A program made the translations under genes and the position numbers. Positions 1-8,373 of a DNA stretch of 64,000 nt are shown piece by piece. The notes below the pieces were generated by a model. It was not told the origin of the DNA, made no database searches, and saw only the letters and a program-made list of their open reading frames with translations. Source of the DNA: Mixta theicola (GTDB lineage: Bacteria > Pseudomonadota > Gammaproteobacteria > Enterobacterales > Enterobacteriaceae); NCBI RefSeq assembly GCF_002895925.1, contig NZ_NWUO01000010.1, forward strand, positions 1 through 64,000, read 5' to 3'. Each line of letters begins with the position of its first letter. Position 1 is the first letter of the stretch.

Positions 1-21
1 AACGTTCCCAGTCCCACGTTC

Positions 22-215
22 TGTCGCGACGCCCCCCGAACATAAATAACCCCCCACGTCCGCCGCGACATCTCCGAACTCACTTCCATCCCCAGTTCGC
101 CGCGACGCCCCTGAACTAAATACCACCTCCAGCCCGCCGCGACGCTCCTGAACTAAATACCCCCTCAGTCCGCCGCGACATCCCCGCACAAAACTACAAT
201 CTCACCGCCTTTTCA
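22..215. repeat. Degenerate ~37-bp tandem repeat array upstream of prfB
   Basis: Five units each start with a CGCCGCGAC-like core (first unit TGTCGCGAC at 22, then 61, 98, 135 and 171), giving steps of 39, 37, 37 and 36 bp. Units continue with a variable tract resembling CCTGAACTAAATACC and a C-rich end. The third and fourth units are most alike and the outer ones more decayed. The array is non-coding on both strands as far as I can see and ends about 50 bp before the prfB start. It may continue to the left of the window. Function unknown; a slippage-prone intergenic repeat is the simplest reading. Confidence 0.75.
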
Positions 216-266
216 GTTAAACTCCTCCCTTATATCTAACGTCACTCCTTAAAAGATCCTAAAGCC

Positions 267-1365
267 ATGTTTGAAATTAATCCGGTGAAAAATCGTATCC
301 AGGACCTCACTGAGCGCAGCGACGTTCTTAGGGGGTATCTTTGACTACGATGCCAGGAAAGAACGCCTCGAAGAAGTAAACGCCGAACTGGAACAGCCTG
401 ACGTCTGGAACGAGCCAGAGCGCGCCCAGGCTCTGGGTAAAGAACGCTCCGCGCTGGAAGCCATCGTTGACACCCTTGACCAAATGGCTCAGGGGCTGGA
501 AGACGTTGCCGGCCTGCTGGAACTGGCGGTAGAAGCGGACGATGAAGAAACCTTCAACGAAGCCGTCGCCGAACTGGATGTCCTTGATAAAAAACTGGGC
601 GAACTGGAATTCCGCCGCATGTTCTCCGGTGAATATGACAGCGCTGACTGCTACATCGATCTCCAGGCGGGCTCCGGCGGTACGGAAGCACAGGACTGGG
701 CCAGCATACTGCTGCGTATGTATCTGCGCTGGGCAGAAGATAAAGGCTTCAAAACCGAAGTTATCGAAGCCTCCGACGGCGAAGTCGCGGGCATTAAATC
801 TGCCACCATCCGTATCTCCGGCGACTACGCGTTTGGCTGGTTGCGCACCGAAACTGGCGTCCATCGCCTGGTGCGTAAAAGCCCGTTCGACTCCGGCGGC
901 CGTCGTCACACCTCCTTCAGCTCCGCCTTCGTTTACCCGGAAGTGGATGACGATATCGATATTGATATTAACCCGGCGGACCTGCGTATCGACGTCTATC
1001 GCGCATCCGGCGCGGGCGGTCAGCACGTTAACCGTACGGAATCAGCGGTGCGTATCACCCACATTCCAACCGGCACCGTAACCCAGTGTCAGAACGATCG
1101 CTCTCAGCATAAAAACAAAGACCAGGCCATGAAGCAGATGAAAGCCAAGCTTTATGAACTGGAAATGCAAAAGAAAAATGCCGAAAAACAGGCGCTGGAA
1201 GATAACAAATCTGATATTGGCTGGGGCAGCCAGATTCGCTCATACGTGCTGGATGATTCACGCATCAAAGATCTGCGCACCGGCGTAGAAACGCGTAACA
1301 CCCAGGCGGTGCTGGACGGCGATCTGGATCGTTTCATTGAAGCAAGTTTGAAAGCAGGGCTATAA
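267..1365 (+). CDS. prfB: Peptide chain release factor 2 (programmed frameshift)
   Basis: RF2 recognises UGA and UAA stop codons and triggers peptide release on the ribosome. The ATG at 267 opens a 25-codon leader ending at an in-frame TGA (342-344); reading continues only after a +1 shift into the frame that stops at 1365, giving 365 residues, the usual RF2 length. The SPF stop-codon recognition tripeptide lies in RKSPFDSGG and the catalytic GGQ loop in SGAGGQHVN near residue 250. lysS follows after 9 bp, as in E. coli, so the two are probably co-transcribed. Regulation is autogenous: low RF2 makes ribosomes pause at the leader UGA and shift. An internal ATG at 484 in the downstream frame should not be taken as the start. 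Confidence 0.97.
330..345 (+). promoter_or_regulatory. prfB programmed +1 frameshift site
   Basis: The run AGGGGGTATCTTTGAC contains an internal Shine-Dalgarno-like AGGGGG three bases before the CTT slippery codon, which is directly followed by the TGA stop and a C. This is the conserved RF2 recoding signal: the internal SD stimulates the shift from CUU to UUU, and UGA followed by C is a poor terminator. Confidence 0.96.
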
Positions 1366-1374
1366 GGAACCGAC

Positions 1375-2895
1375 ATGTCTGAACAACAACCGCAGGGCGC
1401 TGATGCCGCGCTTGAACTTAACAACGAACTGAAAGCGCGTCGTGAAAAGCTCAGCGCGCTGCGTGCACAGGGCGTGGCGTTTCCGAACGACTTCCGCCGC
1501 GACAGCGTCTCCGACCAGCTGCACGCGCAGTTCGATGATAAAGAAAATGAAGAGCTGGAAGCGCTGAATATCGAAGTCTGCGTGGCGGGGCGGATGATGA
1601 CGCGCCGTATCATGGGTAAAGCGTCATTTGTTACGCTGCAGGACGTGGGCGGACGTATTCAGCTTTACGTCGCGCGTGACGATCTGGCGGAAGGCATCTA
1701 CAACGAACAGTTTAAAAAATGGGATCTGGGCGACATCCTCGGCGCGCGCGGCAAACTGTTTAAAACCAAAACCGGCGAGCTCTCCATTCACTGTAGCGAA
1801 CTGCGTCTGCTAACCAAAGCGCTGCGCCCGCTGCCGGATAAATTCCACGGCCTGGCCGATCAGGAAACTCGCTATCGTCAGCGCTATCTTGATCTGATCG
1901 CCAACGAAGAGTCGCGTAACACTTTCCGTATTCGCTCGCAGATTATGGCCGGTATCCGCCAGTTTATGGTTGGCCGCGACTTTATGGAAGTGGAAACCCC
2001 GATGATGCAGGTGATCCCCGGCGGTGCGTCTGCCCGTCCGTTTATCACTCATCATAACGCGCTCGACATCGATATGTACCTGCGTATCGCGCCGGAACTC
2101 TATCTGAAACGCCTGGTGGTCGGCGGTTTCGATCGGGTGTTTGAAATCAACCGTAACTTCCGTAATGAAGGCATCTCGCCGCGCCATAACCCTGAGTTCA
2201 CCATGATGGAACTCTATATGGCCTATGCGGATTACAAAGATCTGATCGAACTGACGGAAAGCCTGTTCCGTACGCTGGCGCAGGATGTGTTGGGCACCAC
2301 CGAAGTGCCTTACGGCGAGCAGACGTTTGATTTCGGCAAGCCGTTTGTCAAACTGACGATGAAAGAAGCGATTCAGAAGTATCGTCCGGAAACCAACCTT
2401 GCCGATCTGGAAGAGTTTGATAAAGCGGTGGCGATTGCGCGCTCGCTGGGTATCAAAGTTGAGAAAAGTTGGGGCCTGGGCCGCGTAGTTACGGAGATTT
2501 TCGAGGAGACGGCGGAAAGTCATCTGATTCAGCCGACCTTTATCACCGAATATCCGGCGGAAGTTTCTCCGCTGGCGCGCCGCAACGACACCAACCCGGA
2601 AATCACCGATCGCTTCGAATTCTTTATCGGCGGTCGTGAAATCGGCAACGGTTTCTCTGAGCTGAACGACGCTGAAGATCAGGCCGACCGTTTCCGCCAG
2701 CAGGTGGAAGCGAAAGACGCCGGTGATGATGAAGCGATGTTTTACGATGAAGACTACGTTACCGCGCTGGAGCACGGCCTGCCGCCGACCGCAGGTCTCG
2801 GCATCGGTATCGACCGTCTGGTTATGCTGTTCACCAACAGCCACACCATTCGTGACGTTATTCTGTTTCCGGCGCTGCGTCCGTCCGCGAAGTAA
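1375..2895 (+). CDS. lysS: Lysine--tRNA ligase, class II
   Basis: Charges tRNA-Lys in the cytoplasm as a homodimer. At 506 residues it matches the E. coli enzyme (505). An N-terminal OB-fold anticodon-binding domain covers roughly residues 60-150. The class II core follows, with motif 2 around [14 protein letters not shown] and motif 3 [11 protein letters not shown] close to the C terminus. The start ATG at 1375 is preceded by AAGGA (1365-1369) and lies 9 bp after prfB. A strong terminator follows at 2913. Nothing unusual was seen. Confidence 0.97.
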   Translation: MSEQQPQGADAALELNNELKARREKLSALRAQGVAFPNDFRRDSVSDQLHAQFDDKENEELEALNIEVCVAGRMMTRRIMGKASFVTLQDVGGRIQLYVARDDLAEGIYNEQFKKWDLGDILGARGKLFKTKTGELSIHCSELRLLTKALRPLPDKFHGLADQETRYRQRYLDLIANEESRNTFRIRSQIMAGIRQFMVGRDFMEVETPMMQVIPGGASARPFITHHNALDIDMYLRIAPELYLKRLVVGGFDRVFEINRNFRNEGISPRHNPEFTMMELYMAYADYKDLIELTESLFRTLAQDVLGTTEVPYGEQTFDFGKPFVKLTMKEAIQKYRPETNLADLEEFDKAVAIARSLGIKVEKSWGLGRVVTEIFEETAESHLIQPTFITEYPAEVSPLARRNDTNPEITDRFEFFIGGREIGNGFSELNDAEDQADRFRQQVEAKDAGDDEAMFYDEDYVTALEHGLPPTAGLGIGIDRLVMLFTNSHTIRDVILFPALRPSAK

Positions 2896-2912
2896 TATCG
2901 TCAGGCTCGGTG

Positions 2913-2939
2913 AAAAGGGACGCTCAGGCGTCCCTTTTT
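2913..2939 (+). terminator. Rho-independent terminator of prfB-lysS
   Basis: AAAAGGGACGC pairs perfectly with GCGTCCCTTTT around a TCAG loop, followed by a T run. It lies 17 bp after the lysS stop and separates the operon from the cupin gene. Confidence 0.9.
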
Positions 2940-3022
2940 ACTTTGGCTGCGCGCTGGCGCTTTTCTTGAGATTGTCTTATTCCTTTGCCAGACTTAAACG
3001 ATCCTTCTGCGGAGCCGATAAC

Positions 3023-3532
3023 ATGCAGCCGATAACGAGCCCCGACTTTATTCGTCACTGGCAGGAACTGGAAGAGCCAGATAAACCGCATTACCGCGAC
3101 AGTAATGAACATATGGGCATCGGCGCGCCGCTGGGCCGGGCGCTGGGATTAACACGCATTGGCATTCATCATGAGCGCCTGCTGCCAGGGCGTCGCCTCT
3201 CTTATCCGCATGCTGAAAGCGCGGAAGAAGAGTTTGTCTATGTGCTGGAAGGGCATCCTCATGCCTGGATCAATGGCGAGCTATATGCCTTGCAGCCGGG
3301 CGATGCGGTGGCATTTCCGGCGGGAACGGGGATTTGTCACACATTTATCAATAACGGGACGGCGGAAGTCAGGCTGCTGGTTGTCGGCGAAGCGCAGAAA
3401 GAGGAAAACCGCATACATTACCCGCTTAATGCTGAATATGAAGCGACCCGAAAAGATCGCTGGCACAATCCGCCATCGCAACCATTCGGCCCGCATAACG
3501 GATTGCCGGATAAACCGCGCGGGCAGGGCTAA
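3023..3532 (+). CDS. Cupin-domain protein
   Basis: A 169-residue cytoplasmic protein with one double-stranded beta-helix (cupin_2) domain spanning about residues 45-130. The metal-site region includes HPHAWINGE, then a conserved PGD turn and FPAGTGICHTF with the late histidine. Members of this family bind a divalent metal and range from sugar isomerases to oxygenases, so the substrate cannot be assigned. ATG at 3023 is preceded by GGAG; the longer open frame beginning inside lysS at 2723 crosses the lysS terminator and is not used. It is the first accessory gene after lysS and convergent with the protease gene. Confidence 0.8.
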   Translation: MQPITSPDFIRHWQELEEPDKPHYRDSNEHMGIGAPLGRALGLTRIGIHHERLLPGRRLSYPHAESAEEEFVYVLEGHPHAWINGELYALQPGDAVAFPAGTGICHTFINNGTAEVRLLVVGEAQKEENRIHYPLNAEYEATRKDRWHNPPSQPFGPHNGLPDKPRGQG

Positions 3533-3561
3533 CACGCCGGGCCGACGTTATAAACTGTCGC

Positions 3562-4188
3562 TTATGACTTTGTTTCTGCCGTCAGCCAGGTTGAAAACTG
3601 GGACCAGGGAATATAAAGCGCGACATTCTTATACAGCGTTTTGCCGCTTTTCTTATCGTTAATCTCTGCGCTGTAGCCGACAATCACCCCGGCCAGCGTA
3701 TCATCAGACGCATTATAAACCGCGCCGCCGGACATCCCCTGAACCACGCCCGCGTCAGCGGCCACCACTACGCAGCTCGGCTTATTCCAGCTGTTTTGCA
3801 GGCTGCTATTCACCAGGTTTTTACCGGATGAAGCGACCGGCATCGCGGTATAAAAGCTGTAGCCGTACAGGTTAACCCGATCGCCCATAAAACCGTTACG
3901 AAAGCGCGGCGGCAGATCTTTTTCATCATTCTTATGGTAAATAATGGCCAGATCGCATTCAGGATGCCAGGCCTTAACCTTATATAAAGAGAACTTCGCA
4001 ACGTGGGCGGCGGTCAGGCTATAGTTCGCGGTCAGAGGAATGGTGGTGCCCAGCGTGCCCAGGCCCAGCACCGTAGGGATACCGGTTACGGTCATATCAA
4101 CGCGCCTCTGGGCTTCTTTACTGTATTCATAATGGCCAACCGAACAGCCGGTCAAACCCAACACCAGCAGGGCGAACGTCTTACGCAT
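3562..4188 (-). CDS. Lipoprotein with trypsin-like serine protease domain
   Basis: 208 residues. The N terminus is a short lipoprotein signal with lipobox LTGC (Cys15), so the mature protein should be lipid-anchored in the envelope. The rest looks like a chymotrypsin/trypsin-fold protease: His62 in TAAH, Asp79 in ECDLAI and Ser153 in GMSGGAV are correctly ordered and spaced for a catalytic triad. No PDZ domain is present, unlike DegP/DegS. It stands alone, convergent with the cupin gene. Substrate unknown. The protease call rests on these motifs; the lipobox is clear. Confidence 0.8.
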   Translation of the reverse strand: MRKTFALLVLGLTGCSVGHYEYSKEAQRRVDMTVTGIPTVLGLGTLGTTIPLTANYSLTAAHVAKFSLYKVKAWHPECDLAIIYHKNDEKDLPPRFRNGFMGDRVNLYGYSFYTAMPVASSGKNLVNSSLQNSWNKPSCVVVAADAGVVQGMSGGAVYNASDDTLAGVIVGYSAEINDKKSGKTLYKNVALYIPWSQFSTWLTAETKS

Positions 4189-4597
4189 GATAAATCCCCG
4201 ATATTGACCATTAAGCGCTGTTTATCCGTTGTCAGGATGTCGGCAGCCGCCTTGCTTTCTTTAATGCCTTATTTATCCGCTAAAAACCATAATGTTGTTA
4301 CATTCCACACCGTTGCAGCATGGGGAAGGCAAACTTTAACAAAATACCACCGCCAGTTGTTAAGTGAGGGTAAAGGAATACTCTTAAAGGCGATGCGCGC
4401 TTTGCCCCAGCTAACCGCAGGATTATTGCTCGTAGCGCAATAAACCCTTGTCAGTTTCGGGGTGTTTGTCACATTAACGCTGTGCTTTAATAGCCGTCGT
4501 GACGCAATAAATAGATGCAGCAACACAACGCGTCATCCCATCCGCTGCCCGCTAGCGGTCTGCCTGGAGTCTGCAATCATCGTTTCTGGAGAATGTT
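4189..4597. other. Intergenic region between protease and MFS genes
   Basis: About 410 bp with no convincing coding sequence. Short open frames on either strand lack ribosome-binding sites and recognisable protein features. It must hold the promoters of the divergent protease (minus) and exporter (plus) genes. I saw no clear operator or hairpin. Confidence 0.6.
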
Positions 4598-5761
4598 ATG
4601 CCTGTTTCATTACTGGCGTTGGCGCTGAGTGCGTTTGCAATCGGCACCACTGAGTTCGTTATTATGGGATTACTGCCGGAGGTAGCGGGCGACCTGCACG
4701 TGTCGATTCCTTCCGCCGGCTGGCTGATTAGCGGCTATGCGTTGGGCGTCGCGATCGGCGCGCCGGTAATGGCTCTGCTGACCGCGCGGCTGCCGCGCAA
4801 ACGCACGCTGACCCTGCTGATGTCGATTTTTATTATCGGCAACATACTGTGCGCACTGGCTTACAGCTATAACCTGCTGATGCTGGCGCGTATTGTTACC
4901 GCGCTGTGTCACGGTGCCTTTTTTGGTATCGGTTCGGTGGTTGCCGCCAGCCTGGTTGCGCCTGGCCGTCAGGCATCGGCGGTCGCGTTGATGTTTACCG
5001 GCCTGACGCTGGCTAACGTGCTGGGCGTGCCGCTCGGTACCTGGTTTGGTCAGCTGTATGGCTGGCGCGCCACCTTTGGGGGCGTAGCGGTGATTGGCGT
5101 GCTGGCATTTATGGCCCTGATCGTTAGCCTGCCGACCAATAAAGATGAGAAGCCGGTACACCTCGGCAGCGAAATCAGCGCGCTGGCGAACGGCAAACTC
5201 TGGCTGTCGTTGCTGATGACGGTCTGCTTTGCGGCGGCGATGTTTGCCCTGTTTAGCTATATCGCTCCGCTGCTGTTACAGGTCACCGGCATCAGCAATC
5301 GCGGCGTGAGCTGGACGCTGTTTCTGATCGGCGCCGGCCTGACGGTAGGCAATATCATCGGCGGCAGGCTGGCGGACTGGAAAGTTTCCTTCAGCCTGAT
5401 GCTGAGCTTTGCGCTGATTGCGCTATTCTCGCTGGCCTTTAGCTGGACCAGCCACGGACTCTGGCTGGCGGAAATTACTCTGTTCCTGTGGGCGATGGCG
5501 ACCTTCGCTACCGTACCGGGCCTGCAAATTAACGTGGTGCGTCACGGTAAAGAGGCGCCGAATCTGGTTTCTACCCTGAATATTGCCGCGTTTAACGTTG
5601 GTAATGCGTTAGGCGCCTGGGTTGGCGGGGCGGTTATTGAAGGCGGCTACGGCCTGACCGCCGTGCCGGTGGCGGCCGCATTGCTGGCAGCGGTCGGGCT
5701 GATGGTTTGCCTGATCACCTTCCGTCGCGCTGGCGGAGAGGCGCAGCCGGTACGCGCTTAA
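4598..5761 (+). CDS. MFS transporter, DHA1 family (YdhP/AraJ-like)
   Basis: A 387-residue inner-membrane protein with about 12 hydrophobic segments and no soluble domain. The start region AFAIGTTEFVIMGLLP and the first cytoplasmic loop LPRKR are typical of drug/sugar:H+ antiporters of the AraJ/YdhP/NepI group. Overall resemblance to E. coli YdhP is good from end to end (GTTEF...GLLP, HGAFFG.GSVVAAS, NVGNALGAW.GG). The substrate is unknown; relatives export sugars, purine nucleosides or drugs. ATG at 4598 has GGAG (4589-4592) upstream. It is monocistronic. Confidence 0.85.
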   Translation: MPVSLLALALSAFAIGTTEFVIMGLLPEVAGDLHVSIPSAGWLISGYALGVAIGAPVMALLTARLPRKRTLTLLMSIFIIGNILCALAYSYNLLMLARIVTALCHGAFFGIGSVVAASLVAPGRQASAVALMFTGLTLANVLGVPLGTWFGQLYGWRATFGGVAVIGVLAFMALIVSLPTNKDEKPVHLGSEISALANGKLWLSLLMTVCFAAAMFALFSYIAPLLLQVTGISNRGVSWTLFLIGAGLTVGNIIGGRLADWKVSFSLMLSFALIALFSLAFSWTSHGLWLAEITLFLWAMATFATVPGLQINVVRHGKEAPNLVSTLNIAAFNVGNALGAWVGGAVIEGGYGLTAVPVAAALLAAVGLMVCLITFRRAGGEAQPVRA

Positions 5762-6106
5762 TTTAGCAGAGCGACGCGCTGGCGGCATATCATGTGCCGT
5801 CAGCGCCTTCGCCAGCTCCTCTCTCACGCCCGCCCGATCCCGATGCCGCGCTATGCGTCCCTGTTACCATTCTGCTTCATCCACTCCGTTTCCAGATGCG
5901 CTCTGCGACTTGTTGCGCAGGCCGCAGATTATCAAAGCGCTAACCATAATATTTCCTGCACGATAAATCATCGGAAATAGCCCGCGGAACGGTCAGTATT
6001 ATCCGAGCGCGTTATGGCTAATTGCACGCTAAAGTGTGCGCTTATGCCTCATTGGCTTATTAACGCTTTATGTTACCTTATCTGTTTTATACAAGAGTGT
6101 TAATCT
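5762..6106. other. Intergenic region upstream of fliB with hairpin at 5777-5805
   Basis: 345 bp without a supported gene. Just after the MFS stop, CGCTGGCGGCA and TGCCGTCAGCG form an 11-bp stem (one G-T wobble) over a TATCATG loop at 5777-5805. It lacks a T run, so it is more likely a REP-like or mRNA-stabilising hairpin than an intrinsic terminator. The last 100 bp become A+T-rich and should hold the fliB promoter. Confidence 0.5.
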
Positions 6107-7324
6107 ATGAAGATACACAAAATCATCACCCCAAACTTTTATAAGAAGTTTAAATGTGCGGGATCGGAATGTTTAAATGATTGCTGTCATGGATGGAATA
6201 TTTACATAGATAAAAAAACACATGAAAAATATATCAATTCACCTGATGAAGAAATAAAAACCATTGCTAAAAGCAGTTTAAAACTGGCCAAAGGGGGCAA
6301 AAATAAATATTCCATTATTCATTTTGATGAGAATGGAAAATGCCCATTTTTTACGGCGGATAAGCTGTGTAAAATCCATCAAAAAATGGGCGGCGATTCG
6401 CTCTCCAATACCTGTGCGGGCTATCCCCGAAGAACGGATAGCTGGGGCGATCAGTTGCGCCATAACATGACAATGTCCTGTTCGGAGGTAGTGCGACTGG
6501 TGCTGTTTGAACAGGAGAGTATGCTACAGCATGAAGAGACCAACCTTATTGCAACGGCCGCCAAAACCACACTGGCTTCCCGGCATATCTTAGGGCAAAA
6601 AAATCAGCTTATTCATCTGTTTGCCTGGAACCTGATTGCTGCGCAAAGCAGCAGTATCGAAGCCAACCTGCTGGCGCTGGCTCAGTTTATTTTATATCTG
6701 CAGCGTATAAACTTTGATTTATCTGGCCGGCTGTCTGAAGCTGAAGCCTTTTATGAAGAGCTGATTGTGGCGCTTAACCGCGGCCAGCTGGTAGCGAATA
6801 GCAATACAAACGAGCAGTCTGCGCTGTTGAAACTTCGCGCCGTCATGGCGATTTTTAAAGATAATATAAATACCACGGTGCGTAATTACTCTCTTCGCGA
6901 TAATTATATTTTAATTGCTGATTATCTGAGCGGAGCGGAAACCGCTGATATTGCTGCAATGCAGGCTAAGTTCACCGAGATTAACCAGCAATGGCAGCAG
7001 CTTTGTACGGTTTCATGCCTGAAAGAGCCGTATGTTATGCGTAATTATTTACATTATCAGCTCTACAGCAGCTGGTTTCCAGGCAAAGACCTTGCCCTTA
7101 TTATGCGGAAATTTTACCGCATCGTTATGGATTACTTTTTCCTGAAATTTTCGCTTGCGGTGAAATCGCTGCAGCAAGAAATTAAACAGGACGATGTGGT
7201 TGAGCTATTTGCCGATTATTATCAGTACATCAACCACAGTTCATCAATGGCGGATAAACTCGATAAAGCCATCGATGAAATCAATGGCGGCGATGATTTA
7301 TCCTGCCTGCTGCTGTTAGGCTAA
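6107..7324 (+). CDS. fliB: Flagellin lysine-N-methylase (FliB family)
   Basis: 405 residues. FliB enzymes methylate surface lysines of flagellin in Salmonella and relatives. The N terminus carries the family cysteine cluster (Cys17, Cys22, Cys26, Cys27 in FKCAGSECLNDCCHGW), then KCPFF, LCKIHQ and NTCAGYPR, consistent with a metal or Fe-S site; the remainder is helical. In Salmonella fliB sits beside fliC, but here no flagellar gene is nearby. The first third is markedly A+T-rich and lysine-rich compared with neighbouring genes, pointing to horizontal transfer. ATG at 6107 is the only good start; the RBS is weak (AAGAG at 6092-6096). Family assignment is good; the flagellin substrate is inferred. 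Confidence 0.82.
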   Translation: MKIHKIITPNFYKKFKCAGSECLNDCCHGWNIYIDKKTHEKYINSPDEEIKTIAKSSLKLAKGGKNKYSIIHFDENGKCPFFTADKLCKIHQKMGGDSLSNTCAGYPRRTDSWGDQLRHNMTMSCSEVVRLVLFEQESMLQHEETNLIATAAKTTLASRHILGQKNQLIHLFAWNLIAAQSSSIEANLLALAQFILYLQRINFDLSGRLSEAEAFYEELIVALNRGQLVANSNTNEQSALLKLRAVMAIFKDNINTTVRNYSLRDNYILIADYLSGAETADIAAMQAKFTEINQQWQQLCTVSCLKEPYVMRNYLHYQLYSSWFPGKDLALIMRKFYRIVMDYFFLKFSLAVKSLQQEIKQDDVVELFADYYQYINHSSSMADKLDKAIDEINGGDDLSCLLLLG

Positions 7325-7340
7325 AAACGCTGCCGTCTGG

Positions 7341-8261
7341 CTAATCAAGCAGGGCATTAAGCTTAACCCGAAACTGCGCGGCCTCGTGCTGCAGGTGCAG
7401 GCTAAACGCGTTAACCAGCGCCGAAGCCGGACGATGCAGCGGGCGGATCAGGCTCACCGTAAAGGGCACCTCAACGCTAAAGCGTCGGATTGCTACGCCG
7501 CTGGCCGCATAATCAAGAGCCGTCAGCGGATTCACCACCGAAATTCCCACGCCTGCCCGCACCATCGCGCATACCGACGCCGCGCTGTGCGTTTCCATAA
7601 CCATTCGGCGCTGCACGTTCTGCTCATGAAACAGCGCGTCCAGCAGCTGCCGATAGCTGTCGCTGCGCGACAGGCTGATATAGCTTTCGCCGGCAAAATC
7701 CTGCGGCGTTAGCCGCCTGCGCGAGGCTAAAGGATGATCCGCAGGCAAAACGCAGACCTCGTTCAGCGTTAACAGTTCGATGCGCTCCGTACCGGCGGGC
7801 GTAATGTGGGTTTCGGTCAGGCCGAGATCGTGGCGCTGGGCTGACAGCCACTCTTCCAACAGCGGCGATTCCTGCGGAATGATATTCAGGCTGAGATCGG
7901 GATAGCGCTGCAGAAAAGGCTGGCAAAGCGGCGGCAGCAGCGACTGGGAAAAAACCGGCAGGCAGGCGACAGAAAGCTCGCCCTGGCGAAACTGACGCAA
8001 TCCTTCCGCCGCGCTGATGATGCGATCGAGACCGTACCAGGATCGCTGCACCTCTTCAAACAGGCGCAGCCCCTGTACCGTGGGATGCAGGCGGCCGCGC
8101 ACGCGCTCGAACAGACTCAGCCCGGTCAGCTTTTCAAAGCGGGCCAGCTCGCGGCTGACGGTTGGCTGAGAGGTATGCAACAGCTCGGCGGCGGCGGTCA
8201 GGTTGCCGCTGGTCATCACCGCGTGAAAAATTTCGATATGTCGATGGGTGATGTTAGCCAT
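7341..8261 (-). CDS. lysR: LysR, transcriptional activator of lysA
   Basis: Founding member of the LysR-type regulators; with diaminopimelate as signal it activates lysA. The 306-residue product matches E. coli LysR (311) from IEIFHAVMTSGN onward, with the winged HTH at about residues 18-50 (TAAAELLHTSQPTVSRELARFE) and a two-lobed effector domain. The start at 8261 (MANITHRH) is chosen because GGAGAA lies just upstream and it fits the family; an ATG 24 bases further out would add eight residues. It is divergent from lysA, the classic arrangement for mutual control. Confidence 0.95.
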   Translation of the reverse strand: MANITHRHIEIFHAVMTSGNLTAAAELLHTSQPTVSRELARFEKLTGLSLFERVRGRLHPTVQGLRLFEEVQRSWYGLDRIISAAEGLRQFRQGELSVACLPVFSQSLLPPLCQPFLQRYPDLSLNIIPQESPLLEEWLSAQRHDLGLTETHITPAGTERIELLTLNEVCVLPADHPLASRRRLTPQDFAGESYISLSRSDSYRQLLDALFHEQNVQRRMVMETHSAASVCAMVRAGVGISVVNPLTALDYAASGVAIRRFSVEVPFTVSLIRPLHRPASALVNAFSLHLQHEAAQFRVKLNALLD

Positions 8262-8373
8262 GATTTCTCCGAAAGCGAAAGCCATATCATATTTGCATAG
8301 ACTCTGCAGAAACAGATATTTTTCAGGTAAAAAGAGCTATGGCGTAATGGGGGAAATTTTAAGGAGAAACCTC
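8262..8373. promoter_or_regulatory. Divergent lysR-lysA promoter region
   Basis: 112 bp between the two start codons, which should contain both promoters and the LysR binding site. I could not pick out a confident T-N11-A box by eye, so the operator is inferred from gene arrangement only. The lysA ribosome-binding site AAGGAG is at 8361-8366. Confidence 0.55.

Noticed and set aside
2723-3022. N-terminal extension of the cupin gene into lysS
   Set aside because: Would overlap lysS by about 170 bp and run through a strong terminator; the ATG at 3023 has its own RBS and begins the conserved protein.
4269-4526. Minus-strand open frame in the protease-MFS spacer
   Set aside because: No ribosome-binding site, no recognisable domain, and composition like non-coding DNA.
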